DNA of 64,000 bases from contig NZ_JBCHVB010000006.1 in assembly GCF_039023475.1 (NCBI RefSeq), positions 62,001 through 126,000 of the forward strand. Direction: 5' to 3'. How positions within the stretch are numbered: position 1 is the stretch's first letter; each line of letters starts with the position of its first letter. Of this stretch, positions 25,307 to 34,475 are shown in pieces. Source of the stretch: Erwinia sp039023475 (lineage in GTDB: Bacteria > Pseudomonadota > Gammaproteobacteria > Enterobacterales > Enterobacteriaceae). A program made the translations under genes and the position numbers. The notes beneath the pieces are model-generated. The model was given only the letters and a program-made list of their open reading frames with translations, did no database searches and was not told the DNA's origin.

Positions 25307-26020
25307 TCAGTCCAGCTTCACGCCGAGACGGTTTGCCACTTCTTCGTAGGCTTCAATCAGACCGCCAAGGCTCTGACGGTAGCGGTCCTTATCCATTTTT
25401 TCGAGGGTGGCCTTATCCCACAGGCGCGCGCCATCCGGGGAGAACTCATCGCCCAGCACCACTTCGCCGTTGAACAGGCCAAACTCCAGCTTGAAGTCCA
25501 CCAGAATCAGACCGGCATCCGCAAACAGTTTGCTGAGCACCTCGTTTGCTTTGAAGGTCAGCTCACGCATACGCGCCAGATGTTCTTTGCTGACCCAGCC
25601 AAAGGTTTCACAATAGGATTCGTTGATCATCGGATCGTGGCGGGCATCATCCTTCAGGAACAGATCGAACAGCGGTGGATTAAGCTCCATCCCCTCTTCC
25701 ACGCCAAGACGCTTCACCAGCGAGCCTGCCGCACGGTTACGCACCACGCATTCAACCGGCACCATATCGAGCTTTTTCACCAGCGCTTCGTTATCGGAAA
25801 GCAGCGCCTCCATCTGGGTCGGAATGCCGGCTTCCTGCAGTCTGGTCATAATGAAATAATTAAATTTATTATTAATCATTCCTTTACGATCAAACTGTTC
25901 GATACGCTCACCGTCCAGTGCTGACGTATCATTGCGGAACTCGAGCACCAACAGATCCGGGTTTTCGGTACTGTAAACGGTCTTCGCTTTGCCGCGATAC
26001 AACTCAGCTTGCTTTTTCAT
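25307..26020 (-). CDS. purC: PurC, SAICAR synthetase
   Basis: The 237-aa enzyme joins CAIR and aspartate using ATP in purine synthesis. Length equals that of E. coli PurC, and the two are near identical through YRGKAKTVY, the mid-protein VECVVRNRAAGSLVKR and LVDFKLEFG. A PurR-like operator lies about 90 bp upstream. It sits between ypfJ and bamC as in E. coli but has its own terminator. Confidence 0.97.
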   Translation of the reverse strand: MKKQAELYRGKAKTVYSTENPDLLVLEFRNDTSALDGERIEQFDRKGMINNKFNYFIMTRLQEAGIPTQMEALLSDNEALVKKLDMVPVECVVRNRAAGSLVKRLGVEEGMELNPPLFDLFLKDDARHDPMINESYCETFGWVSKEHLARMRELTFKANEVLSKLFADAGLILVDFKLEFGLFNGEVVLGDEFSPDGARLWDKATLEKMDKDRYRQSLGGLIEAYEEVANRLGVKLD

Positions 26021-26104
26021 CTGTTAAACTCCAAACGTGAAATCTACCGGGTCATCAACCCAAAATTATCGTGCAACAGTCTAATCTTTGCGGCGAAAAA
26101 AACG

Positions 26105-26120
26105 AAGCAATCGTTTACGC
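26105..26120 (-). promoter_or_regulatory. PurR operator candidate upstream of purC
   Basis: On the minus strand the site reads gcgtaaacgattgctt, about 12 of 16 matches to ACGCAAACGTTTGCGT. It is centred about 92 bp before the purC ATG, a plausible promoter position. PurR control of purC is established in E. coli. Confidence 0.6.
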
Positions 26121-26130
26121 GCCGGGGAAT

Positions 26131-26155
26131 AAAAAAGGCCGGACAAGTCCGGCCT
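26131..26155 (-). terminator. bamC terminator
   Basis: The stem aggccgga-caag-tccggcct (26136-26155) is followed by six T on the minus strand, five bases past the bamC stop. It ends the dapA-bamC transcript before purC. Confidence 0.92.
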
Positions 26156-26160
26156 GAGGG

Positions 26161-27195
26161 TTACTGGCTGAACGCGGCCTGGAATACGGCCACCAGCGCA
26201 TCGTTTTGCGACTGGGTCAGCGAATGTCCTTTAGGATCGAGGAACTGCAGGCTGCTGCGGTTCTCAAGATCGCCCACCTGGAGCTTATAGTCTCCGTTAG
26301 GAAGCTCAGGATCTTTCGCGCCAAGTTCGTTCCAGGTGCTTTCACCCGGCGCCTTATAGGTCACGTTCAGGCTACCCTGAGAACGGTTACGGTCGGTTGC
26401 CTCCATGCCCACACGCTTGAGCGCCGCCGGCAGGCGTTCCCATACGGTGTTGAACGGCGCACGGACAATCAGGTTAGGCAGGCCGGTATCATCAGCGCCG
26501 CTCTGAACGTCCATCTGCGTGGCGCTGCGCTGCGCTGCTGCATTTTGACGGCTGGTTTCAATTTTATCCAGACCGGCACTCAGCACATTCAGCATCTGCG
26601 CGGTGTAGCGCTGCTGCTGAACCGGCGAGGTCACCGTTTTATTCTGCTGCTCAAGCTCCAGCAGTTTCACCGTCAGCGCCTGCTGATAGCCCTGCTGCTG
26701 CACGCTGATCTGATAGCGTCCCCGGTACTGATGATCTTCATCAGCGCGGCTCCACTCTACCCAGTCGGTAGTCAGCGTCTGGCTGGCATCCGTTTTGCTG
26801 GCGATCGGGTAATTCTGCGCCTGCACCACGTCCACCACCTGCGCCCACAGCCCCGCATTGCGGCTGTTATCAAGTAGCAGCACGCCAGAGTTGCCGGCAA
26901 ACTGCGTGCGGGCACCGTTCACCAGCGCCAGAGGCTGTGCCGGTGGACGAATGTCCAGCTGCTTGCCGATGGCGCCTTTGCTGTTGACGGAAGGAACGTC
27001 ATATTCCCCATTTTGCAGCGGCAGAATCATCCCCGCCGGCGCGCGCAAATCGCTTATATCAGCCGCTTCCAGATAGGATTCATCGCCGCTAACCTGGCGC
27101 TTATAGCGCTGATCGCTGGAACAGGCCGCCAGCAGCATCACCAAAGAAAGCCCCACCACTTTTGCTACCGTGGACTTTTGTACTGAGTAAGCCAT
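26161..27195 (-). CDS. bamC: BamC, outer-membrane assembly lipoprotein
   Basis: The 344-aa lipoprotein is a subunit of the BAM complex that inserts beta-barrel proteins. The signal ends in lipobox LLAAC (Cys near residue 25). The conserved unstructured N-terminal segment that binds BamD follows (RYKRQVSGDESYL..., LRAPAGMILP), then two helix-grip domains. Length equals the E. coli protein. It begins 15 bp after dapA, so the pair forms one transcript. Confidence 0.96.
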   Translation of the reverse strand: MAYSVQKSTVAKVVGLSLVMLLAACSSDQRYKRQVSGDESYLEAADISDLRAPAGMILPLQNGEYDVPSVNSKGAIGKQLDIRPPAQPLALVNGARTQFAGNSGVLLLDNSRNAGLWAQVVDVVQAQNYPIASKTDASQTLTTDWVEWSRADEDHQYRGRYQISVQQQGYQQALTVKLLELEQQNKTVTSPVQQQRYTAQMLNVLSAGLDKIETSRQNAAAQRSATQMDVQSGADDTGLPNLIVRAPFNTVWERLPAALKRVGMEATDRNRSQGSLNVTYKAPGESTWNELGAKDPELPNGDYKLQVGDLENRSSLQFLDPKGHSLTQSQNDALVAVFQAAFSQ

Positions 27196-27210
27196 TACTT
27201 CTCCCTAAAT

Positions 27211-28089
27211 TTAAAGCAGACCTGCGTTTTTCAGTGCCTGCTCAACAACCGGACGACCGGCATCAGTCATCGGCGTCATGGGTAGACGCAGCGTATCGGT
27301 TGCAATTAATCCTAACTGTTTAGCCGCCCATTTTACCGGGACAGGATTAGGCTCGATAAATAACTTCTGATGCAGATGCATCAGACGCTGGTTAAGACGT
27401 CGCGCCTCCAGGAAATTGCCCTGTTGAGCCAGCCGGCACAGTTCGACCATTTCCCGCGCGGCGATGTTTGCCGTCACGGAGATGACGCCCTGCCCGCCCA
27501 GCTGCATGAAGTCCAGTGACGTAGCGTCATCGCCGCTGACCAGCACAAAATCTTCATCAACCAGCTCTTGGATCTGACTAACCCGCGATAAGTTCCCGGT
27601 GGCCTCTTTAATTCCGATAATATTTTTGATCTTAGCCAGCCGGCCAACGGTTTCCGGCAGCATATCACAACCGGTGCGGGACGGGACGTTATAGAGCATT
27701 TGCGGCAGGGCGGTACTTTCCGCAATGGCCTTAAAGTGCTGATAAAGGCCTTCCTGAGTCGGGCGATTATAGTAAGGGGTGACGGTAAGGCAACCCACCA
27801 CGCCGCTGTTTTCGAAGCGTTTAGTCAGTGAGATCCCTTCAGCGGTGGCGTTAGCGCCCGTGCCGGCAATCACCGGGATACGGCCATCGGCCAGCTCCAG
27901 CGTCATCATCACCACGTCGCCATGCTCTTCATGGCTTAAGGTAGCTGATTCACCCGTAGTCCCGACCGAGACGATTGCCGCCGTTCCGCTGGCAACATGA
28001 TAATCAATCAGTTTTTTTAAACTCGCGCGGCAGACATACCCTTTGTCATCCATCGGCGTGACGAGCGCAACAATACTTCCCGTGAACAT
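27211..28089 (-). CDS. dapA: DapA, 4-hydroxy-tetrahydrodipicolinate synthase
   Basis: The 292-aa TIM-barrel enzyme condenses pyruvate with aspartate semialdehyde, the first committed lysine step. The Schiff-base lysine is in GIKEATGN near residue 161 and the catalytic tyrosine in YNVPSRTGCD near 133. The start at 28089 gives the family length and has GAGGGG upstream; six extra in-frame codons above it are unsupported. It is followed closely by bamC and is divergent from gcvR. Confidence 0.97.
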   Translation of the reverse strand: MFTGSIVALVTPMDDKGYVCRASLKKLIDYHVASGTAAIVSVGTTGESATLSHEEHGDVVMMTLELADGRIPVIAGTGANATAEGISLTKRFENSGVVGCLTVTPYYNRPTQEGLYQHFKAIAESTALPQMLYNVPSRTGCDMLPETVGRLAKIKNIIGIKEATGNLSRVSQIQELVDEDFVLVSGDDATSLDFMQLGGQGVISVTANIAAREMVELCRLAQQGNFLEARRLNQRLMHLHQKLFIEPNPVPVKWAAKQLGLIATDTLRLPMTPMTDAGRPVVEQALKNAGLL

Positions 28090-28247
28090 TAGCCATCCCC
28101 TCCCCAAACAAGTTCTTCATGGTAAGGTTTACGTCTGGTGAAAAGCAAGCAGACAAGGGCCTAAGCCCCCTTGGCATAGGGTATTTTTTATGTTTACCTT
28201 AGAGTTATCACAATTGCTAATCATCATGACGGACAGGAAGCATTATT

Positions 28248-28841
28248 TTGCCGCAGTCAGAGCAACATCATCTTGTTATCACCGCACTCGGCGTCGACCG
28301 CCCGGGGATCGTTAATACCATTACCCGTCATGTCAGCAGCTGCGGCTGTAATATTGAAGATAGCCGTCTCGCCATGCTGGGTGAGGAATTCACCTTCATT
28401 ATGCTGCTGTCCGGCAGCTGGAACGCCATCACCTTAATCGAATCCACTCTGCCGCTGAAAGGCGCCGAACTTGAGCTGCTGATTGTGATGAAGCGCACTA
28501 CCTTTTGTAAACGCCCGCCAATGCCCGCCACGGTCTGGGTCCAGGTTGAAGTGACCGATTCGGCGCATATTATTGAACGCTTCACCGACCTGTTTGATTC
28601 CCACCAGATGAATATTGCTGAGCTGGTCTCCCGAACCCAGCCCGCGCAAGAAAATCAGCCGCCTCTGCTCTATATTCAAATTACTGCCCACAGTCCGGCC
28701 AGCCACGATGCCTCATTTATCGAACAGGCATTTAACAGGCTATGTACAGAACTCCATGCGCAAGGCACTATTAGCGTGGTGACGTATCCACAGCATGATG
28801 AGAAAACGGAGAGTAGTGATGAATCCACTGAAAGCCGGTGA
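28248..28841 (+). CDS. gcvR: GcvR, glycine cleavage regulator
   Basis: The 197-aa protein has two ACT domains (about residues 7-80 and 92-175) that bind glycine; GcvR restrains the activator GcvA when glycine is low. The sequence is almost identical to E. coli in SRLAMLGEEFTFIMLLSGSW. The only sensible start is TTG at 28248, with AGGAAG about 8 bases upstream; no ATG precedes the conserved HHLVITALG. Its last 23 bases overlap bcp, so the two are coupled. Confidence 0.94.
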   Translation: MPQSEQHHLVITALGVDRPGIVNTITRHVSSCGCNIEDSRLAMLGEEFTFIMLLSGSWNAITLIESTLPLKGAELELLIVMKRTTFCKRPPMPATVWVQVEVTDSAHIIERFTDLFDSHQMNIAELVSRTQPAQENQPPLLYIQITAHSPASHDASFIEQAFNRLCTELHAQGTISVVTYPQHDEKTESSDESTESR

Positions 28842-29286
28842 TGTTGCACCGAAATTTAGCTTGCCCGACCAGGATGGCGAACAGGTTAATTTAACCGACT
28901 TCCAGGGACAGCGCGTTTTGGTTTACTTCTATCCAAAAGCGATGACGCCAGGCTGCACCGTTCAGGCGTGCGGTTTGCGTGACAGCATGGACGAGCTGAA
29001 AAAAGCGAATGTCGAGGTGTTAGGCGTCAGCACCGATAAACCCGAAAAGCTCTCTCGCTTCGTTGAGAAAGAGCTGCTCAACTTCACCTTACTCTCGGAT
29101 GAAGATCATAAAGTCTGCGAGCAGTTTGGCATCTGGGGCGAAAAATCTTTTATGGGGAAAACCTATGACGGCATCCACCGCATCAGCTTTCTGATTGGTA
29201 CGGATGGCAAAGTTGAAAAGGTCTTCGACGACTTCAAAACCGCCACCCACCACGATATCGTGATGGATTATCTGAAAGCGCTCTGA
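28819..29286 (+). CDS. bcp: Bcp, thiol peroxidase (peroxiredoxin)
   Basis: The 155-aa atypical two-Cys peroxiredoxin reduces hydroperoxides through thioredoxin. The peroxidatic and resolving cysteines are in TPGCTVQACGLRD, spaced by four residues. ATG at 28819 is chosen for GGAG just upstream and the exact family N-terminus NPLKAGD; the open frame extends 8 codons up into gcvR. In E. coli the hyf operon follows; here perM converges directly. Confidence 0.96.
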   Translation: MNPLKAGDVAPKFSLPDQDGEQVNLTDFQGQRVLVYFYPKAMTPGCTVQACGLRDSMDELKKANVEVLGVSTDKPEKLSRFVEKELLNFTLLSDEDHKVCEQFGIWGEKSFMGKTYDGIHRISFLIGTDGKVEKVFDDFKTATHHDIVMDYLKAL

Positions 29287-29296
29287 TCCGCTGTCC

Positions 29297-29316
29297 GGGC
29301 GGAGTCGCCTCCGCCC
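29297..29316. terminator. bcp-perM hairpin
   Basis: The perfect 8-bp stem gggcggag-tcgc-ctccgccc lies in the 34-bp space between the convergent bcp and perM genes. Only short T-runs follow, so it is a probable shared terminator. Confidence 0.65.
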
Positions 29317-29320
29317 TCTG

Positions 29321-30397
29321 TTATTCTTCCGGTTTCTTTCTTTCCGTATAAAGCTCGTCTGGCCACGCATGGACCACCGCTTTAATCAGCGTTGCCAGCG
29401 GAATGGCGAAAAAGACGCCCCAGAAGCCCCACAGCCCGCCGAAAATCACCACCGAGAGAATGATCACCAGCGGATGCAGGTTAACCGCTTCAGAAAAGAG
29501 GACCGGCACCAGCACGTTGCCATCCAGCGCCTGAATAATCAGATAAATAACGATCATCGTCCAGAAATCGCCGCCCAGCCCCCACTGCGCCAGCCCCACG
29601 CCGATCACCGGCACCGTCACCGCCAGCGCGCCCACGTAGGGGATCAGTACCGAGAACCCCACCAGCACGGCCAGCAGCAGCGCATAATTCATGCCGATAG
29701 CCAGAAAGCCTATCCAACTGGCGATGCCCACTACGATCATCTCCAGCACTTTGCCACGGATATAGTTGGAAACCTGCTGATTCATCTCCAGCCAGACCTC
29801 GCCCGCCAGCCCCCGATCGCGCGGCAGCACGCGGCTGATAGCCGCCAGCATCTGCGCTTTATCCTTCAGCAGGAAAAAGACCATCAGCGGCACCAGCACG
29901 AGATAGATCGCCAGCGTCATCAGCCCCACCAGCGAGGCGAGGGAATATTTCACCAGCTGATCGCCCAGCCCGCTCAGGCGGCTGCGCAGGTTTTCCACCA
30001 CGATATCCACGATGCCCACGTCCATCAGGGTCGGGAAACGCTCCGGCAGCCGCGTGGCTGTCTTATAGAGTCGGGTCAGCATAGAGGGCAGTTCGTGGAT
30101 CAGACTGATGCCCTGTTGCCAGGCGACGGGTGCCACGATCAGCACCATCACCAGCAGCACCGAGGCAAACAGGGTCAGCACAATGGCGGTCGCCCAGGTC
30201 CGCGAACAGCCCAGCCGCTCTAACCTGACCGTCGGCCACTCCAGCAGATAAGCGACAACCAGCGCCACCAGCAGCGGCGCCAGCAGGCCGTTAAAGAAAA
30301 ATAAGATGGTAAAGGCGGCAAGCAGGATCGCCAGCAACGCAATCGCCTGAGGATCGCTGAAACGTCGGCGATACCACTGTAATAAGAGTTCCAGCAT
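29321..30397 (-). CDS. perM: PerM, AI-2E family transporter-like permease
   Basis: The 358-aa membrane protein belongs to the AI-2 exporter family and has seven or eight predicted membrane segments. The C-terminal block LHPLVIILSVVIFGGLWGFWG (split: LHPLVIILSVV, IFGGLWGFWG) is the family hallmark. The start at 30397 is chosen because AAGGA is correctly spaced for it; an ATG three codons upstream lies on that site. Its transported substrate is unknown. It converges with bcp, replacing the hyf-flanked arrangement of E. coli. Confidence 0.92.
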   Translation of the reverse strand: MLELLLQWYRRRFSDPQAIALLAILLAAFTILFFFNGLLAPLLVALVVAYLLEWPTVRLERLGCSRTWATAIVLTLFASVLLVMVLIVAPVAWQQGISLIHELPSMLTRLYKTATRLPERFPTLMDVGIVDIVVENLRSRLSGLGDQLVKYSLASLVGLMTLAIYLVLVPLMVFFLLKDKAQMLAAISRVLPRDRGLAGEVWLEMNQQVSNYIRGKVLEMIVVGIASWIGFLAIGMNYALLLAVLVGFSVLIPYVGALAVTVPVIGVGLAQWGLGGDFWTMIVIYLIIQALDGNVLVPVLFSEAVNLHPLVIILSVVIFGGLWGFWGVFFAIPLATLIKAVVHAWPDELYTERKKPEE

Positions 30398-30475
30398 ATC
30401 GATCATCCTTGCGTACTAAGGGGGAGAATTTACCTGATAGTGACCGGCGGCGGGCAAATGCGGCCGGTCATCCGG

Positions 30476-32080
30476 TCAGCCGGAATGGGATACCCTGTTC
30501 TTTTCAGCGGCAGCTGGCGGGCAGGTCACCACACGATTACGTCCGGCATTTTTTGCCTGGTAAAGTGCGTCATCGGCCTGCTTAAACACCCGCTCCATCG
30601 GTTCGCCTTTTGCGTCCCAGAACGCCACGCCTACCGAAATCGTAATGTTGCCAACGGTTTCCAGCTCGTGCTGCGCTACTTTCTGCCGTACGCGCTCCGC
30701 GATGGTCACGGCAATATCCCGCTGCGCGCCGGGCAGAATCATCAGAAACTCCTCACCACCGTTACGGCAGACCACGTCCGTCTGCCGGGAGCTGGTGCTT
30801 AACTGCTGCGCGACGCTTTTGATCACCTCGTCGCCCACGTTGTGTCCCCAGGTATCATTCACGCGCTTAAAATGGTCTATATCAAGCGCCAGCACGGCGA
30901 AGGGCTGCCGCGTGGCGAGAAAGTATTCCAGCACGGCGCTGAGTCCCCGGCGGTTCAGGAGTGAGGTTAAGGGATCGGTTTGTACTTCAAATTTTAGCTG
31001 ACCGATTTTGTCCTGCAACAGACCGATGCCAGCCAGCATGGTCCGCTTAATCTGCAAAGCCTCATAGTACCAGGCGCGAATGCTGCTAATTTCTCCCGAC
31101 ACGCCAGGCGCATCCATCCGGCTCGCCTTACGCGCCAGCTGCCAGAGCGGCAGCGCAATCAGCCGCGCCAGAATCCATGCGCAGAGCAGCGTCAGCAGGG
31201 CAAAAGGAACGGAGTGCTGGAGCACTTTCATCAGCAGATTACTGAGCGGAGCCAGCGTGGTTTTCGTTGGCTTCAGCGCCACGACGGTCCAGCCCGGCGT
31301 GGGCACCGTGGCAAAGCCCGCCAGCATCGGCTCACCATTGATTTCGCCAACCTGCTGGTAGCCGTTGCTGCTTTTTTGCTTCAGCCGTTCAGAAACGATC
31401 GGCGCGATTTTTTGCCCAATCAGCTTACTGTTCTGATGATAAAGCACCCGGTTTTCATCATCCATCACAAAAAGCGACGAGCCGTCACGATAAAACTGCT
31501 CGCCTAAAAGCTCGTTCAGAATGCTTTTTTTCTTCAGGTAGATGGTCCCCCCCACAAAGCCCAGATAGCGGCCGGTTTTCGACCAGACCGGCGAGGAAAC
31601 GAAGACCACCAGATTGTTGGCTGCAGACATGGCGGGCCTGCCGATCAGCGGCTTACGCGCTTTCAACGCCTCCTGAGTGCTGCTGCTGGTGAGCTGCATC
31701 CCTTTCAGCATCAGCGACTCCGGCGAGACCGCCTTCACCAAGCCTTTGGCATCAACAATTAGTACCGAATTAAAGCTGTTGGTTTGATTATCCAGGCGCT
31801 GCACTTCTCCGTGGGTCAATGCATCATCGTCGAGGCCCCCCTCCAGCAACTTTGCGCTCCAGGCGAGCTGGGATTGCGCCAGCTGGAAGAACATTTCCGT
31901 CGTGGAGGCCAGCTTGGTAGCATAGACACGGTTGGCCTCAAGCGTATTACCGATCAGCACTTCACGCTGCACCCGCCAGGTGGCATAAAGGGAGTTCGCC
32001 AGCGTAATGACGATGCTGGCCACGGCTAAAAGCGTGATAAGCGAACGCAAGTCCATCCTGGGGCGTTTTAGCCTCAGCAT
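30476..32080 (-). CDS. Membrane diguanylate cyclase with dCache sensor
   Basis: The 534-aa protein should make c-di-GMP. It has a TM near residues 12-32, a periplasmic double-Cache-like sensor (about 40-285), a second TM (about 290-312), a short linker and a C-terminal GGDEF domain. The active motif is GGEEF, so catalysis is likely. An RQTD inhibitory I-site lies five residues before it, so product feedback is expected. The start has CGGAG at good spacing. E. coli has no gene between perM and bepA, so this is an insertion. No symbol is assigned because the closest named relative is unclear. Confidence 0.9.
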   Translation of the reverse strand: MLRLKRPRMDLRSLITLLAVASIVITLANSLYATWRVQREVLIGNTLEANRVYATKLASTTEMFFQLAQSQLAWSAKLLEGGLDDDALTHGEVQRLDNQTNSFNSVLIVDAKGLVKAVSPESLMLKGMQLTSSSTQEALKARKPLIGRPAMSAANNLVVFVSSPVWSKTGRYLGFVGGTIYLKKKSILNELLGEQFYRDGSSLFVMDDENRVLYHQNSKLIGQKIAPIVSERLKQKSSNGYQQVGEINGEPMLAGFATVPTPGWTVVALKPTKTTLAPLSNLLMKVLQHSVPFALLTLLCAWILARLIALPLWQLARKASRMDAPGVSGEISSIRAWYYEALQIKRTMLAGIGLLQDKIGQLKFEVQTDPLTSLLNRRGLSAVLEYFLATRQPFAVLALDIDHFKRVNDTWGHNVGDEVIKSVAQQLSTSSRQTDVVCRNGGEEFLMILPGAQRDIAVTIAERVRQKVAQHELETVGNITISVGVAFWDAKGEPMERVFKQADDALYQAKNAGRNRVVTCPPAAAEKNRVSHSG

Positions 32081-32613
32081 AGACTCACTCCGGTGCGTTT
32101 TTTCATAATGTAGCGCCTTGTTATTTTTTATGCGCGTTTAATACAAGTGTGCGGTGCTCCTGGTTCGAACGTGCTGGATTGTACACGTCCCAGTCATTTT
32201 GGGAATAATTTGCGGGGCGGAAAACCAATAATAATTTGATTTAATCTATCAATCCGTTGGCATCATAAAAGGGATAGGGCCCGTCGAAGCGATCGGCCAC
32301 ACACTGATGGGTGATGGTCCCCTGCTCCGGTAAGCACTGAACCATATTCTGCAGAACGCGGATTCTGTCAGAGAGCAGACGCTCACAGGCGGCCTGTTTG
32401 AACACGTTAGCTTTGTTGCCAAGCCCGATATTCCATCCTGCTATCGATTACTGTCGTGAGCCAATGCCGCCTGTCACCTTTTGCCGCTTTATTCCTGCTG
32501 CGGGCCGTTTCCTTCCTTATCGCCACTGGTTAAGATACCGTGCAGGGTGACGGGCTCAGAAACCCAGGCAGAACATTCAGGCAAGTTGCGGGTCAAACGA
32601 GGAGTTCATCAGG
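32081..32613. other. 533-bp region between the cyclase and bepA
   Basis: The left part should hold the promoter of the cyclase. The middle carries a decayed minus-strand reading frame, listed separately. The right 100 bases should contain the bepA promoter, but no clean -35/-10 pair was recognised. Confidence 0.5.
32241..32447 (-). pseudogene. Possible decayed ORF, 3' remnant
   Basis: A 68-codon frame between two stops reads like a real protein C-terminus: it holds WNIGLGNKANVFKQAACERL, later QCLPEQGTITHQCV, and ends YPFYDANGLID. No suitable start codon or ribosome site is present. The same frame continues upstream of the in-frame stop (32448-32450) for a few sensible codons from a GTG, so a single stop mutation is possible. 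I do not recognise the family; the cysteine spacing suggests a secreted or phage/plasmid-type small protein. It may also be chance. Confidence 0.4.
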
Positions 32614-34086
32614 ATGGGATTCAGTATGCTAAACCGGTTGAAGCAGTGCGCGCTGGCCTCGCTGATCGCCACGCTAACGCTCCCTACTCTGCCAGCGTTG
32701 GCTGACATCAGCGATAATCTGCCCGATATCGGCACCACGGCGGGCAGCACGCTCTCGGTCAATCAGGAGCTGGCGATGGGGGATTTTTACGTGCGTCAGC
32801 TGCGCGGTAGCGCCCCGCTGATTAACGATCCGCTGCTGAATGATTACATCAATCAGCTGGGGATGCGCCTGGTGAATCACGCCTGGTCGGTCAAAACCCC
32901 GTTCCACTTTTTTCTGATCCGCAACGATCAGATTAACGCCTTCGCCTTCTTCGGCGGCAACGTGGTGCTTCACTCAGCCCTGTTTCGCTACGCCGACAAT
33001 GAAAGCCAGCTAGCCTCGGTCATCGCGCACGAAATTTCCCACGTCACGCAGCGACATCTGGCCCGCGCGATGGAAGAACAGCAGCGCAACGCGCCCCTGA
33101 CCTGGGTAGGCGCGCTGGGCTCAATCCTGCTGGCGATGGCCAGCCCGCAGGCCGGTATGGCGGCGCTGAGCGGCACGCTGGCAGGCGCCCAGCAGGGGAT
33201 CATCAGCTTTACCCAGCAAAATGAGCAGGAAGCTGACCGCATCGGCATCCAGGTGCTGCAACGTGCCGGCTTCGACCCCGAGGCGATGCCCAACTTTCTG
33301 CAAAAGCTGGCCGACCAGTCCCGCTTTTCATCCAAACCGCCGGAAATTCTGCTGACCCACCCCCTGCCCGACAGCCGTCTGTCCGACGCCCGCAACCGCG
33401 CCAACCAGATGAAGCCGGTGGTGGTGCAGTCCTCTCAGGACTTTTACATGGCGAAGGTCCGGGCGCTGGGCATGTATTCCACCGGGCAAAATCAGCTGAC
33501 GGACGATCTGCTGAACCAGCTGAGTAAAGGCAATACCCGCGAACAGGCCGCCGCGCAGTACGGCAAAGCGGTCCAGTTTCTGGAGGCGAAAAGCTTCGCC
33601 AACGCCAGGAAAATTATCGCGCCCCTGCTGGCTGCCCAGCCCGGCAACGTCTGGTATCTGGATATCATGACCGATATCGACATCGGCCTGAACCAGCCCC
33701 AGCGGGCTATCACCATGCTTAAGGCCGCGCGCGGAGCGGCTAATAGCCCGGTCGTTCAGCTCAACCTGGCTAACGCCTTGCTGGTCGCGAAGCAGCCTGC
33801 CGAAGCGAGCAAGCTGCTTTACCGCTACACCTGGGCCCACAAGGAAGATCCTAACGGCTGGGACTTGCTGGCGCAGGCTTCAGCGGCCCAGGGGCTGAGC
33901 GATGAGGAACAGGCCGCCAGAGCTGAAGGCCTTGCGCTTAATGGTCAGCTCGATCAGGCGATCCGCAGTCTGATTAACGCCAGCGCCGACGTACCGCTTC
34001 GCAGCCTGAAGCAGGCCCGCTACGACGCTCGCATCGATCAGCTGCGTCAGCTTCAGGCACGCTTCCGTCAGTATCAGAAATCATAA
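32614..34086 (+). CDS. bepA: BepA, periplasmic chaperone/metalloprotease
   Basis: The 490-aa M48 peptidase acts in the periplasm, helping LptD assembly and degrading stalled outer-membrane proteins. A Sec signal ends near LPALA. The zinc motif is HEISHVTQRH (near 140), a third ligand lies in the NEQEADRIG stretch, and HPLPDSRL follows. The C-terminal half is a TPR domain (about 310-485) that contacts BAM. ATG at 32614 or 32626 are both possible; neither has a perfectly spaced site. It is followed 10 nt later by yfgD. Confidence 0.95.
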   Translation: MGFSMLNRLKQCALASLIATLTLPTLPALADISDNLPDIGTTAGSTLSVNQELAMGDFYVRQLRGSAPLINDPLLNDYINQLGMRLVNHAWSVKTPFHFFLIRNDQINAFAFFGGNVVLHSALFRYADNESQLASVIAHEISHVTQRHLARAMEEQQRNAPLTWVGALGSILLAMASPQAGMAALSGTLAGAQQGIISFTQQNEQEADRIGIQVLQRAGFDPEAMPNFLQKLADQSRFSSKPPEILLTHPLPDSRLSDARNRANQMKPVVVQSSQDFYMAKVRALGMYSTGQNQLTDDLLNQLSKGNTREQAAAQYGKAVQFLEAKSFANARKIIAPLLAAQPGNVWYLDIMTDIDIGLNQPQRAITMLKAARGAANSPVVQLNLANALLVAKQPAEASKLLYRYTWAHKEDPNGWDLLAQASAAQGLSDEEQAARAEGLALNGQLDQAIRSLINASADVPLRSLKQARYDARIDQLRQLQARFRQYQKS

Positions 34087-34096
34087 AGGAACCGGT

Positions 34097-34459
34097 ATGA
34101 CTACCGTCAGGATCTATCACAACCCGCGCTGCTCAAAAAGTCGTGAGACTCTCGCTCTGCTGAGGGAAAAAGGCGTGGAGCCGGAGATTGTGCTTTATCT
34201 GGAGACGCCGCCCGATGCGGCAACGCTGCAGGATTTAGTGGAAAAGCTGGGGTTTAGCTCAGCCAGGGAGATGATGCGCACCAAAGAGCCGCTTTATCGC
34301 TCCCTGAATTTAGGTGATAACAGCGTCAGCGAGGCCACGCTGCTGGCGGCGATGGCTACCCATCCCGCGCTGATAGAGCGTCCAGTAGTGGTCGCTAAAG
34401 GTAAAGCCCGGCTGGGCCGTCCGCCGGAGCAGGTACTCACGATCCTTCAGGACGCATAG
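34097..34459 (+). CDS. yfgD: YfgD, ArsC-like arsenate reductase (glutaredoxin)
   Basis: The 120-aa protein has the ArsC fold with the catalytic cysteine in YHNPRCSKSRET (Cys near 12) and conserved arginines in IERPVVV and RLGRPPE. Arsenate reduction is the family activity, but chromosomal YfgD has no ars operon neighbours. It is coupled to bepA by short spacing and converges with hda. Confidence 0.92.
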   Translation: MTTVRIYHNPRCSKSRETLALLREKGVEPEIVLYLETPPDAATLQDLVEKLGFSSAREMMRTKEPLYRSLNLGDNSVSEATLLAAMATHPALIERPVVVAKGKARLGRPPEQVLTILQDA

Positions 34460-34475
34460 CGCGCAGCCCGTCGGG

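Noticed and set aside
29369..30223. 284-codon plus-strand frame opposite perM
   Set aside because: It is extremely Gln/His-rich, exactly what the complement of a hydrophobic membrane gene gives; no start signals.
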